From: Alphaproteobacteria bacterium MedPE-SWcel
GTDB lineage: Bacteria; Pseudomonadota; Alphaproteobacteria; Rhodobacterales; Rhodobacteraceae
Assembly (NCBI GenBank): GCA_001874255.1
Contig: MPDC01000018.1
Coordinates: 20,834 to 84,833 of the forward strand
Reading direction: 5' to 3'
DNA length: 64,000 bases
In this document: one piece after another, positions 44,595 to 52,823 of the stretch
Position numbering within the stretch: the stretch's first letter is position 1
How the letters are laid out: every line of letters begins with the position of its first letter
The notes under the pieces: model-generated
The model's database searches: none
The model's input: the letters and a program-made list of their open reading frames with translations, nothing else
Told to the model about the DNA's origin: nothing
Position numbers and translations under genes: made by a program

Positions 44595-45176
44595 ATGGCA
44601 CAGACCGTACTGCATATTGACAGCTCCGCCCGCCTCACCGGGTCCGTGACCCGGGATCTCACCGCGCAGGTCGTCGCGCGTCTCGGCGCCAAAGAGGTGA
44701 TCCATCGCGACCTTGCCACGCCGCTTCCCTTGTTGGATGAGGCCTGGATCGGGGCCAATTTCACCCCGGCCGACCAACGCAGCGATGAGCAGAAGGCCAC
44801 GCTTGCCCTCTCCGATTCGCTGGTGGCAGAGCTGCAATCCGTCGATACCATCGTCATCGGTGTGCCGATCTATAATTTCACCGTACCCACCACGCTGAAG
44901 GCCTGGATCGATCAGGTCGCCCGCGCCGGTGTGACCTTTCAATACACCGAGAATGGCCCCGAAGGCCTGCTGACCGGCAAACGCGCCATTCTGGTGGTGG
45001 CCTCCGGCGGCACCGAAGCCGGGTCGGATATCGACTATGCCAGCCGCTACCTGCGCCACATGCTGGGCTTCATCGGGATCACCGATCTGGAGATCGTGGC
45101 CGCCGACCAGCAGGCCCTGGACGCCGAAGGCTCCGTCCAAAAGGCCCAAGACGCCATCGCCGGTCTGGCCGCCTGA
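44595..45176 (+). CDS. azoR: FMN-dependent NADH-azoreductase
   Basis: AzoR reduces azo compounds and quinones by two-electron transfer with NADH and FMN, serving as a quinone-stress enzyme. 193 aa. The flavodoxin-like fold begins with VLHIDSSARLTGSVTRDLT (phosphate-binding loop), then VIGVPIYNFTVPTTLKAWIDQVARAGVTF (FMN site), and VVASGGTEAGSDIDYASRYLRHMLGFIGI. ATG 44595 lies after an ACAAGGACC-like site; the upstream track start is not favoured. It is followed by a strong terminator and is divergent from LysR. Confidence 0.93.
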   Translation: MAQTVLHIDSSARLTGSVTRDLTAQVVARLGAKEVIHRDLATPLPLLDEAWIGANFTPADQRSDEQKATLALSDSLVAELQSVDTIVIGVPIYNFTVPTTLKAWIDQVARAGVTFQYTENGPEGLLTGKRAILVVASGGTEAGSDIDYASRYLRHMLGFIGITDLEIVAADQQALDAEGSVQKAQDAIAGLAA

Positions 45177-45214
45177 CCCCAACGCGCGCCGCAGATGGGT
45201 GCAAGACGACCCCG

Positions 45215-45241
45215 AGGACGCCCGCTTGCGGCGTCCTTTTT
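45215..45241 (+). terminator. Intrinsic terminator of azoR
   Basis: AGGACGCC, loop CGCTTGC, GGCGTCCT and then TTTT: an 8-bp stem with U-tract 39 bp after the azoR stop. Confidence 0.92.
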
Positions 45242-45344
45242 CAGTCAGGCGGCACTCTTTCATTCAGGCGGAACTTTTCGGCGTTCCTTCAGGCTGCGAC
45301 ACAGGCGCGAAAGGATCGCCCGATTGCGGGATCGGCTGCGCGGA

Positions 45345-45872
45345 TCAGATGAACTCCGGCACCACCGCGATCCGCTCGAAAAAGCGCATCAGATCCGGGC
45401 GTGGCAGGGCGAGGGTGCGGTCATTGACCAAAGGGTGCATATAGATGACATCGGCCTCCTGTGCGGAGGCATCGAGGAGGAACCGCACCTGCTTTGGCGC
45501 TCCGGTGATCATGGCGAGCGGGCTGACGGCCCCGGGGCGGATACCGAGATATTCCATCAGCCGGTCGGCCGACCCGAACGACAGGCCACCGGCGCCCAAC
45601 TGCGCCGCCAGCGCCTTCAGGTCGATCTCGCGATCCTGGTGCAGCGATATCAGGTAGTTCCGTTTCTTGCGGTCCCGCAGGTAGAGGTTCTTGAGCCGCA
45701 GCGCCGATTGGCCGGGCACCAGAAGATCCGCTTCGACCGCTTTTGAGTCCTCGACGGTGCGCAACGGCACATGGTCATGCAGCACATAGCCGATGCCCCA
45801 ATCCTGCAGCTGCGCCAACAGCGCATCAGAGGTCATCGGCAGGCTGTCCTGAAAGGCAGAGCTTGCGTCCAT
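45345..45872 (-). CDS. Prolyl-tRNA deacylase ProX/YbaK-like editing protein
   Basis: A 175-aa trans-editing protein related to the INS domain of prolyl-tRNA synthetase, which clears Ala- or Cys-tRNA(Pro). Features: GIGYVLHDHVPLRTVEDSKA (substrate loop), KNLYLRDRKKRNYLISLHQDREIDLKAL (invariant Lys in KNLFL) and the GAVSPLAMITG block. ATG 45872 has GGAGGAGACG directly upstream, so the track's GTG 45893 is rejected. It lies divergent from ffh. Confidence 0.9.
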   Translation of the reverse strand: MDASSAFQDSLPMTSDALLAQLQDWGIGYVLHDHVPLRTVEDSKAVEADLLVPGQSALRLKNLYLRDRKKRNYLISLHQDREIDLKALAAQLGAGGLSFGSADRLMEYLGIRPGAVSPLAMITGAPKQVRFLLDASAQEADVIYMHPLVNDRTLALPRPDLMRFFERIAVVPEFI

Positions 45873-46287
45873 CGTCTCCTCCGTGGGGTTCACTGTCCGA
45901 CACCGCCCCCTCTTGCCAGATCAGGTCGCCCCGGCGCAATCCGCTTTCCCGCCCGCTTTCCCCGCCTGCACAGTCACCCGCAGATCTGCCTGCACAGCCG
46001 CCCGCCTTCCCCGCCTTCTGCGCAGGGTGGCAAAGCCTGACTTGACTCCGGCGGGCCAGAGGGGTACGTCCCTCGCAACTCCGGAAGCCTCTTGTGACTT
46101 CCGGTCCCCGCGTCATTTCGGGGATCGCCCTCCACCAGCGCGTTGCGCCCGTGGGGGCAATACTGTTTGGATCGTTCCCATCCGGCGCCCTATTGTGGTG
46201 TCACCGACCGGGGGCGATTGTGCATCGTTCCACCGCCCCCTACATCTGGGGCACACGTTTTAAACCGGCAAAGGAGGCCGAGAGGGC
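45873..46287. other. 415-bp divergent spacer proX/ffh
   Basis: No credible gene; track ORFs here are short and low-complexity. A 17-nt motif near CTGCACAG recurs at 45966 and 45989 (CCGCCTGCACAGTCACC and TCTGCCTGCACAGCCGC), a weak direct repeat. The end carries the ffh ribosome binding site (AAAGGAGGCCGAGAGGGC). Both promoters must lie here. Confidence 0.55.
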
Positions 46288-47832
46288 ATGTTTGAAAATC
46301 TATCCGAACGCCTGTCCGGTGTCTTTGACCGGCTGACCAAACAGGGCGCCCTCTCTGACGAGGACGTCAAGACCGCCCTGCGCGAGGTCCGCGTCGCCCT
46401 GCTGGAGGCCGACGTCTCGCTCCCGGTGGCGCGCGCCTTTGTCAAGAAGGTGCAGGAAGACGCCACAGGTCAGGCGGTCACCAAATCGGTGACACCGGGC
46501 CAGCAGGTTGTGAAAATCGTGCACGACGCGCTGGTGGAAACCCTGCGCGGCGAAGACGACCCCGGCGCGCTCAAGATCGACAACCCGCCCGCGCCGATCC
46601 TGATGGTCGGCCTGCAGGGCTCGGGCAAGACGACAACCACCGGCAAGCTGGCCAAACGTCTGAAGGAAAAGGACGGCAAGAAGGTCCTGATGGCCTCGCT
46701 CGACGTCTATCGCCCGGCGGCGATGGACCAGCTTGCCGTGCTCGGCCAGCAGGTCGGCGTCGACACGCTGCCGATCGTGCCCGGCCAGAAACCGGTCGAT
46801 ATCGCCAAACGGGCCAAGCAGCAGGCCGCGCTCGGCGGCTATGACGTCTATATGCTCGATACCGCAGGTCGCCTGCAGATCGACGAAGTCCTCATGCAGG
46901 AGGTCGAGGATGTCGCCCGCGTGGTCAGCCCGCGTGAAACGTTGCTGGTGGTGGACGGGCTGACCGGTCAGGTCGCCGTCGAGGTCGCCGAGGAATTCGA
47001 CGCCAAGATCGGCATCAGCGGCGTGGTCCTGACCCGGATGGACGGCGATGGCCGCGGCGGGGCGGCGCTGTCGATGCGCGCAGTGACCGGCAAGCCGATC
47101 CGCTTTGTCGGCCTCGGCGAGAAGATGGACGCCATCGAGACCTTCGAGCCGGACCGAATCGCCGGCCGTATCCTCGGCATGGGCGACATCGTGGCGCTGG
47201 TCGAGAAGGCGCAGGACACCATCGAGGCCGAGCAGGCCGAGCGCATGATGAAGCGCATGATGAAGGGTCAGTTCAATATGAACGACCTGCGCATGCAGTT
47301 GGAACAGATGCTGCAGATGGGCGGCATGCAGGGCATGATGCAGATGATGCCCGGCATGGGGAAAATGGCCAAACAGGTCGAGGACTCGGGCTTTGACGAT
47401 CGCGCCATCAAGCGTCAGGTCGCCATGATCCAGTCAATGACCAAGAAAGAACGCGCCAATCCCGCCTTGCTGCAGGCCAGCCGCAAGAAACGTATCGCGG
47501 CGGGCTCAGGCATGGAGGTCTCTGACCTCAACAAACTGTTGAAAATGCACCGTCAGATGGCGGACATGATGAAGAAAATGGGCAAGATGGGCAAAGGCTC
47601 GATGCTGAAACAGGCCATGAAGGGCATGTTCGGCAAAGGCGGCATGCCCGACATGGCCGGCGGTCTGCCCGGCGGCATGGACCCGAGCCAGATGGACCCG
47701 AAGGCGCTGGAGGCCGCGGCCAAGGCGATGGGCGGCGGCAAGGGTCTGCCCGGTGGTCTGGGGGGCTTGGGCGGTCTTGGTGGCGGCATGGGGCTGCCCG
47801 GTGGCCTCTCCGGGTTCGGCAAGAAAAAGTAG
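46288..47832 (+). CDS. ffh: Signal recognition particle protein Ffh
   Basis: Ffh, the SRP GTPase, binds signal sequences of nascent membrane proteins with 4.5S RNA. 514 aa. N domain (residues 1-95), G domain with GLQGSGKTTTTGKLAKRL (near 107), DTAGRLQIDEVLM, and TRMDGDGRGGAALS, then an M domain rich in Met (MMKRMMKGQFNMNDLRMQLEQMLQMGGMQGMM, about 317-350). A Gly/Met/Pro-rich low-complexity tail follows from about 435. It heads the ffh-GNAT-chorismate mutase-rpsP block. Confidence 0.97.
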   Translation: MFENLSERLSGVFDRLTKQGALSDEDVKTALREVRVALLEADVSLPVARAFVKKVQEDATGQAVTKSVTPGQQVVKIVHDALVETLRGEDDPGALKIDNPPAPILMVGLQGSGKTTTTGKLAKRLKEKDGKKVLMASLDVYRPAAMDQLAVLGQQVGVDTLPIVPGQKPVDIAKRAKQQAALGGYDVYMLDTAGRLQIDEVLMQEVEDVARVVSPRETLLVVDGLTGQVAVEVAEEFDAKIGISGVVLTRMDGDGRGGAALSMRAVTGKPIRFVGLGEKMDAIETFEPDRIAGRILGMGDIVALVEKAQDTIEAEQAERMMKRMMKGQFNMNDLRMQLEQMLQMGGMQGMMQMMPGMGKMAKQVEDSGFDDRAIKRQVAMIQSMTKKERANPALLQASRKKRIAAGSGMEVSDLNKLLKMHRQMADMMKKMGKMGKGSMLKQAMKGMFGKGGMPDMAGGLPGGMDPSQMDPKALEAAAKAMGGGKGLPGGLGGLGGLGGGMGLPGGLSGFGKKK

Positions 47833-47841
47833 ACCTTACAG

Positions 47842-48372
47842 ATGTCCTCCGCGCCCACCATAGAAACCGATCGGCTGATCCTGCGCCCGCATGAGGCTGC
47901 GGATCTCGACGCGTTCTGGACCTTTTTCCAGAGCGACCGGTCGCGCTATATGGAGGCGCCCGAGTCCCGGTCGCAGCTGTGGTCGGGCCTGCTGGCCGAA
48001 GTCGGCGCCTGGGAGATTTTCGGCTGGGGCGGATTGGCGATCGAGACCGCCGAGGGCGTGCTGGCCGGTCAGGTCTGCGTCAGCAAGCCCCCCCATTTCC
48101 CGGAACTGGAACTGGGCTGGATCCTGTTTGAGGGCTTTGAGGGCAAGGGCTATGCGCTGGAGGCGGCCTCGGCCATGCGCGACTATGCCTTCGAGATCCT
48201 CGATGTGCCGACGCTGGTCAGCTACATTGATGAAAAGAACGCCCGGTCCATTGCCCTGGCCGAGCGGCTGGGGGCGACCCTCGACCCCAATGCCCGCAGC
48301 TACGACCCGGTCGATCTGGTCTACCGCCACCAGCCCGACACGGCAGGCCCCGGTCTGGAGGCCTACGCATGA
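47842..48372 (+). CDS. GNAT family N-acetyltransferase (first of three)
   Basis: A 176-aa RimJ/RimL-type acetyltransferase: IETDRLILRPHEAADLDAFW at the start, the acetyl-CoA loop region FEGKGYALEAASAMRDYAFE, and the end block YIDEKNARSIALAERLGATLD. The natural substrate is unknown. It starts 9 bp after ffh and overlaps the next GNAT by 4 bp. Confidence 0.92.
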   Translation: MSSAPTIETDRLILRPHEAADLDAFWTFFQSDRSRYMEAPESRSQLWSGLLAEVGAWEIFGWGGLAIETAEGVLAGQVCVSKPPHFPELELGWILFEGFEGKGYALEAASAMRDYAFEILDVPTLVSYIDEKNARSIALAERLGATLDPNARSYDPVDLVYRHQPDTAGPGLEAYA

Positions 48373-48896
48373 CCGCGATGACCCTGCCGATCCCGGCGAT
48401 TGAAACCGACCGGCTGATCCTGCGCGCGCCCCATGGCAGCGACCTGTCCCATATGGCCACCTTCTTCGAGACCGAACGCAGCCATTTTGTCGGCGGCCCG
48501 CGTGACCTCGACGGGACCTGGCAGGCGCTGGTCGCGCGCCTCGGCCATTGGGTGCTGAACAACTATGGCCTCTGGCACATCACCGAAAAGGCGACCCGCG
48601 CCTTTGTCGGCTGGACCGGCGTGATCTTTGCCCCCGGCTGGCAGGAGCCGGAGCTGGGCTGGACCGTCTTTGAAACCGCCGAAGGCCGCGGCATCGCCGC
48701 CGAAGCCGCCACCGCCGCCCGTCGCTATGCGGCTCTGCATCAGGGGCACGACGGTCTCATCAGCTATGTGCGCCCCGACAACACCCGCTCGCGCGCGCTG
48801 GCTCAGCGGCTTGGCGCCACGCTGGAGTGCCACGGCAGCCTGCGCGGCACCCCCTGCGAGATCTGGCGGCACCCGAAACAGGAGGATCTGGCATGA
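48369..48896 (+). CDS. GNAT family N-acetyltransferase (second of three)
   Basis: A 175-aa paralog with IETDRLILRAPHGSDLSHMA, the AcCoA region AEGRGIAAEAATAARRYAAL and YVRPDNTRSRALAQRLGATLE. It begins in the ATGA overlap of the first copy (MTAMTLPIPAIETDR) and ends in another with the third. Similarity among the three is about domain level, with shared end signatures; divergence suggests different targets. Confidence 0.92.
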   Translation: MTAMTLPIPAIETDRLILRAPHGSDLSHMATFFETERSHFVGGPRDLDGTWQALVARLGHWVLNNYGLWHITEKATRAFVGWTGVIFAPGWQEPELGWTVFETAEGRGIAAEAATAARRYAALHQGHDGLISYVRPDNTRSRALAQRLGATLECHGSLRGTPCEIWRHPKQEDLA

Positions 48897-49498
48897 CCGC
48901 TTCGTCCATCCCGGAAATCGAAACCCGGCGTCTGGTCCTGCGTGGACCAGAAGCCGTCGACTATCCGAATTTCAAGGCCACATTCACCTCCTATCGCGCC
49001 CGCTTCATGGGCGGGCCGCTGAACACCTACGAATCCTGGATGCTCTATGCGGCGGAGATCGGCCACTGGCAGATCCGGGGTTTTGGCATGTGGATGATCC
49101 ACCACAAGACCACGGGCGAGACCCTCGGCATGGCCGGCGGCTGGCAGCCTGCGGGCTGGCCGGAGCGCGAAATCGCCTGGATCATCTGGCCCGAAAAGGC
49201 CGGCAAGGGCTATGCGCTGGAAGCCACCCATGCCGCGCGGAATTATCTCTACACGCAGGCGGGCTGGGATGGGGCCGTCAGCTATATCGACCCGAAGAAC
49301 CTCGATTCGATCCGTCTGGCAGAACGGCTTGGCGCCCAAAAGGACCATGACGCGCAGACCATCGACGGCAATGACGCGGTCTACCGTCACCCGGCGCCCG
49401 CGCAGCTCGCAGGCAGCCAGCTGGCCCATGGCATCGAGATGGAAATCGGCCATTACGCGGACCCGCTGTTCAAACCAAAAGGATGGGCTATTGACTGA
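48893..49498 (+). CDS. GNAT family N-acetyltransferase (third of three)
   Basis: A 201-aa paralog, longer at the C-terminus: IETRRLVLRGPEAVDYPNFK, AcCoA segment EKAGKGYALEATHAARNYLY, SYIDPKNLDSIRLAERLGAQKD, then a tail HGIEMEIGHYADPLF. ATG 48893 overlaps the previous TGA. Its last bases overlap the TTG start of the chorismate mutase. Three adjacent GNATs behind ffh resemble an expansion. Confidence 0.92.
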   Translation: MTASSIPEIETRRLVLRGPEAVDYPNFKATFTSYRARFMGGPLNTYESWMLYAAEIGHWQIRGFGMWMIHHKTTGETLGMAGGWQPAGWPEREIAWIIWPEKAGKGYALEATHAARNYLYTQAGWDGAVSYIDPKNLDSIRLAERLGAQKDHDAQTIDGNDAVYRHPAPAQLAGSQLAHGIEMEIGHYADPLFKPKGWAID

Positions 49499-49799
49499 CA
49501 CACCGACCGATCCGGTGGCCCGCACCGCAGAGCTGCTGAAAGGCCACCGCGACAGCATCGACCGCCTTGATGCGATCCTCGTCTACACCCTGGGCGAGCG
49601 GTTCAAGCATACCCAGGCGGTGGGCTTGCTCAAGGCGACACACGACCTTCCCCCGTCCGATCCGACGCGCGAATCCGCGCAGATCGCACGGCTCGAAGAC
49701 CTGGCGAAAGAGGCCGATCTCGACCCCGAATTCGCCAAGGCGTTTTTGAACTTCATCATTGATGAGGTCATCCGCCATCACCGAAAACACCAGGAATAA
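49491..49799 (+). CDS. Chorismate mutase (AroQ type)
   Basis: A 102-aa helical AroQ mutase converting chorismate to prephenate. The long H1 helix ELLKGHRDSIDRLDAILVYTLGERFKHTQAVGLLKATHDLP carries the conserved Arg, Asp and Lys positions, and FAKAFLNFIIDEVIRHHRKHQ is the final helix. The start is TTG 49491 (MTDTPTDPVAR) with GGATGG upstream; the track's frame from 49212 is an artefact. It is common next to rpsP in Rhodobacterales. It is followed by a 59-bp gap. Confidence 0.88.
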   Translation: MTDTPTDPVARTAELLKGHRDSIDRLDAILVYTLGERFKHTQAVGLLKATHDLPPSDPTRESAQIARLEDLAKEADLDPEFAKAFLNFIIDEVIRHHRKHQE

Positions 49800-49858
49800 G
49801 CGGGATTTGACCTGACATCAGGACATCCCGTTCAACGCCATCAAAGGAGAATGACACC

Positions 49859-50227
49859 ATGGCAATGAAAATCCGTTTGGCCCGCGGCGGCTCCAAGAAA
49901 CGCCCCTTCTACCGCATCGTGGCTGCTGACAGCCGCATGCCGCGCGACGGCCGTTTCATCGAGAAGCTCGGCACCTATAACCCGCTGCTGCCGAAAGACA
50001 GCGAAGAGCGCGTGAAAATGGACATGGAGCGCGTGCAGGCATGGCTCGACAAAGGCGCGCAGCCGACCGAGCGCGTTGCCCGTATGCTCGAAGCTGCCGG
50101 CGTCCGTGAAAAGGCGACCCGCAACAACCCCAACAAAGGCACCCCGGGCAAGAAAGCCCAGGACCGCGCCGAAGAAAAAGCTGCCAAGGCGGCTGAGGCG
50201 GCAGAAGCCACAGCAGACGCGGAATAA
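49859..50227 (+). CDS. rpsP: 30S ribosomal protein S16
   Basis: S16 binds 16S rRNA in early 30S assembly. 122 aa; the core is the first about 85 residues ([42 protein letters not shown]). A Lys/Ala/Glu-rich C-terminal extension follows ([25 protein letters not shown]). AAAGGAGAATG precedes the start. It is the first ribosomal gene of rpsP-rimM-trmD-rplS-rpmE, interrupted here by bluB and others. Confidence 0.98.
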   Translation: MAMKIRLARGGSKKRPFYRIVAADSRMPRDGRFIEKLGTYNPLLPKDSEERVKMDMERVQAWLDKGAQPTERVARMLEAAGVREKATRNNPNKGTPGKKAQDRAEEKAAKAAEAAEATADAE

Positions 50228-50231
50228 TCCC

Positions 50232-50885
50232 GTGACAGGGCCCGGCGTGGATCAGAAAGGGTGTTTCCCCGAAGCGTTCCGCGCCGAGCTTGACCTGTTG
50301 ATGCGGCTGCGCCGGGACGTCCGGCGTTTTCGCACCGATCCGGTAGACGAGGCAGTGCTCAGGCGCTGCCTCGCTGCCGTTTCGCTGGCCCCCTCGGTGG
50401 GGCTGAGCGAGCCCTGGCGCATTATCCGCGTCGAAAGTGAGACGGCCCGGGCGGCCGCTCTGAAGAATTTTGAAACCGCCAACGCCGCAGCGCTTGCGGA
50501 CTATCGCGACACGCGGGCCGCCACCTATGCCCGGCTCAAGCTGTCCGGCATGCGGGATGCCCCGGTGCAGATCGCCTTTTTCTGCGATGACGAGACCGAA
50601 AAGGGCCATGGCCTTGGCGCCCGCACCATGCCCGAGATGCGCCGCTACTCGGTGGTGACCGCGATCACCCTGTTCTGGCTCGCGCTGCGGGCCGAGGGTC
50701 TGGGGCTGGGCTGGGTGTCGATCCTGGATCCCGATCAGATCTCGCGCGATCTGGACGTGCCGAGCGGCTGGAGCCTTGTGGGATATCTCTGTGTCGGCCA
50801 TCCGGAGCATCTGTCCGACACGCCGGAACTGGAGCAGGAAGGCTGGGAACAACGCCTGGCCGCGCTGCCGGTCGAGACGCGTTGA
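50232..50885 (+). CDS. bluB: 5,6-dimethylbenzimidazole synthase
   Basis: BluB destroys reduced FMN with oxygen to make the lower ligand of vitamin B12. 217 aa, nitroreductase-like fold: AELDLLMRLRRDVRRFRTDPVDE at the start, VSLAPSVGLSEPWRIIRVES, MRDAPVQIAFFCDDETEKGHGLG and ALRAEGLGLGWVSILDP. GTG 50232 follows the rpsP stop by 4 bp. BluB lies far from cobC-cbiB, inside a ribosomal block. The start could also be GTG 50247. Confidence 0.92.
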   Translation: MTGPGVDQKGCFPEAFRAELDLLMRLRRDVRRFRTDPVDEAVLRRCLAAVSLAPSVGLSEPWRIIRVESETARAAALKNFETANAAALADYRDTRAATYARLKLSGMRDAPVQIAFFCDDETEKGHGLGARTMPEMRRYSVVTAITLFWLALRAEGLGLGWVSILDPDQISRDLDVPSGWSLVGYLCVGHPEHLSDTPELEQEGWEQRLAALPVETR

Positions 50886-50891
50886 TCCGGC

Positions 50892-51041
50892 ATGGGACTG
50901 ATCCGCATGCTGATTTTCACCCTGATCGCCTTTGGCGCGGGCGTGTTGTATGAACGCAGCGGTGCCCGCGAACGCTGTAGTGTCGCTGGCGGTGACTGGG
51001 GCAGACTAGAAACGGGGACCGGCATGATCTGCCGGATGTGA
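50892..51041 (+). CDS. Small membrane protein, 49 aa
   Basis: This ORF is below the track cut-off. ATG 50892 gives [29 protein letters not shown]... ending ICRM, with TGA at 51039-51041, one base before the rimM ATG. It has one membrane helix (residues 3-19), then a short C-terminal part with two Cys and GGDW, reminiscent of small Roseobacter proteins with a YERS..C..GG.W....C pattern. Tight packing between bluB and rimM (6 and 1 bp) suggests real translation. Function unknown. Confidence 0.72.
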   Translation: MGLIRMLIFTLIAFGAGVLYERSGARERCSVAGGDWGRLETGTGMICRM

Positions 51042-51042
51042 C

Positions 51043-51546
51043 ATGGACGAACTCATCTGCGTCGGCGCAATTGCCGGATCCTACGGTGTCAGAGGCGAAA
51101 TACGGCTCAAGAGCTTTTGCGCTGTGCCCGAAGATATCGAAGACTATTCGCCGCTTCTGAGCCAGGACGGCCAGACCCGCTACGCGCTCGCCCTGACCCG
51201 CGCCGTCAAGAACGGCTTTGCCGCGCGGCTGGTCGGTGTGGACACCAAAGAACAGGCGGATGCCCTGAAGGGGGTGCAGCTCTATGCCCCGCGCGACCGC
51301 CTGCCCTCCTTGCCGGATGACGAATATTATCACGCCGATCTGATCGGGCTGGAGGTCTATGACACTGGCGGCACGCTGTTGGGGAGCGTGAAATCGGTGC
51401 AGAATCACGGCGCTGCCGACCTGCTGGAACTGCAGGGACCGGAGCTGAAGGGCACGGTGCTGTTGCCCTTTACACTGGCGGCCGTGCCGACGGTGGATCT
51501 GGGCGCGCGCCGTATCGTGGCCGACCCGCCTGAGGGGCTGTTCTGA
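51043..51546 (+). CDS. rimM: Ribosome maturation factor RimM
   Basis: RimM binds S19 and aids 30S head assembly. 167 aa. N-terminal beta domain: [34 protein letters not shown]-barrel half: [38 protein letters not shown] and [28 protein letters not shown]. The gene follows the small membrane protein directly. Typical order rpsP-rimM-trmD is kept, with the antisense phosphotransferase gene inserted before trmD. Confidence 0.96.
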   Translation: MDELICVGAIAGSYGVRGEIRLKSFCAVPEDIEDYSPLLSQDGQTRYALALTRAVKNGFAARLVGVDTKEQADALKGVQLYAPRDRLPSLPDDEYYHADLIGLEVYDTGGTLLGSVKSVQNHGAADLLELQGPELKGTVLLPFTLAAVPTVDLGARRIVADPPEGLF

Positions 51547-51664
51547 GAGGTGCGCCGCTCCGGTTTTGGTGTGCCGGTAAACCACCGGTGCAGTGCTACG
51601 CCATATCTCGTCCGCGCGCAGCCGCCGCTGAGATGACTGTCAAGGTCCGGGTCACAGGCCAAAG

Positions 51665-51706
51665 TATCAGGTCTCGGTGTATCAGGCTTCGGTGTATCAG
51701 GCGCCG
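51665..51706. repeat. Stop-codon duplication, 3 x 15 bp, at the phosphotransferase 3' end
   Basis: TATCAGGTCTCGGTG, TATCAGGCTTCGGTG and TATCAGGCGCCG. On the minus strand each reads CCTGATA; the TGA of the last is the real stop of the gene at 51697, and the two following are in-frame copies. Confidence 0.92.
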
Positions 51707-52737
51707 CGTTGCTCCTTGTCCTGCAGCCAGTCCGCGCGGCTGACCAGACGCAGCAGCTCCGGGCGATTGGCCTCGGCACGCTCGGGCGGCCCCAGACGGA
51801 GCCAATCGTCGAACAGGCGCAGCGCGAAACAGAATTCAAATGCTGGATCCGCCGAAATCCTGCGCCCGTAGCCCTCTTCAAAGGCCGTCACATCCGCCGC
51901 TGCAAACCCTCCGTATCCGCGCGCTGCCCCCTCCTCCGGGTCCAGGGACGCGCTGCCGCGGTTCCAGAAGCAGGCAAGGTCCACAGCCTGAAACCCGTCC
52001 TGCAGGGCGGTGAAATCCAACACACACAGCCCCTCGGGCGCATCCAGCACATTCACCGGATGAAGATCGCCATGCACAAAGCCAAAGGCCGCCTGTTGCC
52101 CCGCCACCCGTCGCCCGGCACGGTGCAGATAGGCGCATAGCCCCAGAAACCGGCGAGGACGAAACAGCCCTCGCCCCTCCAGCGGTCTGTCCAGCGGCCC
52201 CTCCAGCGGCCCCTCCAGCGGCCTGTCCGCCCGCAGATCCTCCGCGATCCGGCGTACCCGCGCCAGGTGACGTTTGGGATAGAAGGGCCGCGTAGTGACG
52301 GAGGGCCCGTGCAGACATCGCGCCAGACGCCCACTGCGGTGCAACAGATCCTGCCGCGCACCCAAGCCGAAATCGGCGTAGTCCAGCGCCCGCCGCAGGC
52401 TCGGCCCCGGAACATAGGCCATGACGACGGCCTGACGCTCCGCATCCGCCCAGAGCACCTCTGGCGCGAACAGGCCCTCGATAGGCGACATCCGGTCAGA
52501 CAGCTGCCGCTGGATCGCGATGCGGCGGGCAAAACCATCGGGGTCTCTGGGGCTCACGACCAGTTTCAACACCAGCCTGTCACCGGTAGGGGTCGTGACC
52601 GACAGCACGCCGCGTTCCTGCCCCGGCGCGCTCTTCAACTTCATCAGCGACCAGCGGCCCTCCCGATCATATCCGAGGCCCGGCGCAATCTCGGCCCATA
52701 GGGCCCGCGCCTGCCGTTCGATGCGCTCGCCTGCCAT
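51697..52737 (-). CDS. Aminoglycoside phosphotransferase (APH)-like kinase
   Basis: A 346-aa protein with a kinase-like fold: N-lobe GDRLVLKLVVSPRD (nucleotide Lys), and catalytic loop GFVHGDLHPVNVLDAPEGLCVLDFTAL (Brenner HGDLHxxN and the DFxxL metal Asp). Possible substrates include small metabolites; resistance is not implied. ATG 52737 (MAGERIERQARAL) follows GGGGGAATTG. Inside the gene, PLEG units repeat from a 4 x 12-bp expansion (52179-52226). It lies antisense between rimM and trmD, so it is an insertion into that block. Confidence 0.85.
   Translation of the reverse strand: MAGERIERQARALWAEIAPGLGYDREGRWSLMKLKSAPGQERGVLSVTTPTGDRLVLKLVVSPRDPDGFARRIAIQRQLSDRMSPIEGLFAPEVLWADAERQAVVMAYVPGPSLRRALDYADFGLGARQDLLHRSGRLARCLHGPSVTTRPFYPKRHLARVRRIAEDLRADRPLEGPLEGPLDRPLEGRGLFRPRRFLGLCAYLHRAGRRVAGQQAAFGFVHGDLHPVNVLDAPEGLCVLDFTALQDGFQAVDLACFWNRGSASLDPEEGAARGYGGFAAADVTAFEEGYGRRISADPAFEFCFALRLFDDWLRLGPPERAEANRPELLRLVSRADWLQDKEQRGA
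52179..52226. repeat. In-frame coding tandem repeat, 4 x 12 bp
   Basis: CCAGCGGTCTGT, CCAGCGGCCCCT twice, CCAGCGGCCTGT. It encodes DRPLEGPLEGPLDRPLEG in the phosphotransferase-like protein, between the N- and C-lobe regions. Confidence 0.92.
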
Positions 52738-52823
52738 CAATTCCCCCATCATCGGCGCAGTGCAGCACAGGACCGGGCAGATTACTATTGCAAAGCCACC
52801 GCAACGGCGGCAATCACATCGCC

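Noticed and set aside
51697-52737. Aminoglycoside resistance gene
   Set aside because: The kinase fold is clear, but APH-like folds cover many metabolic kinases and nothing here points to drug resistance or mobility.
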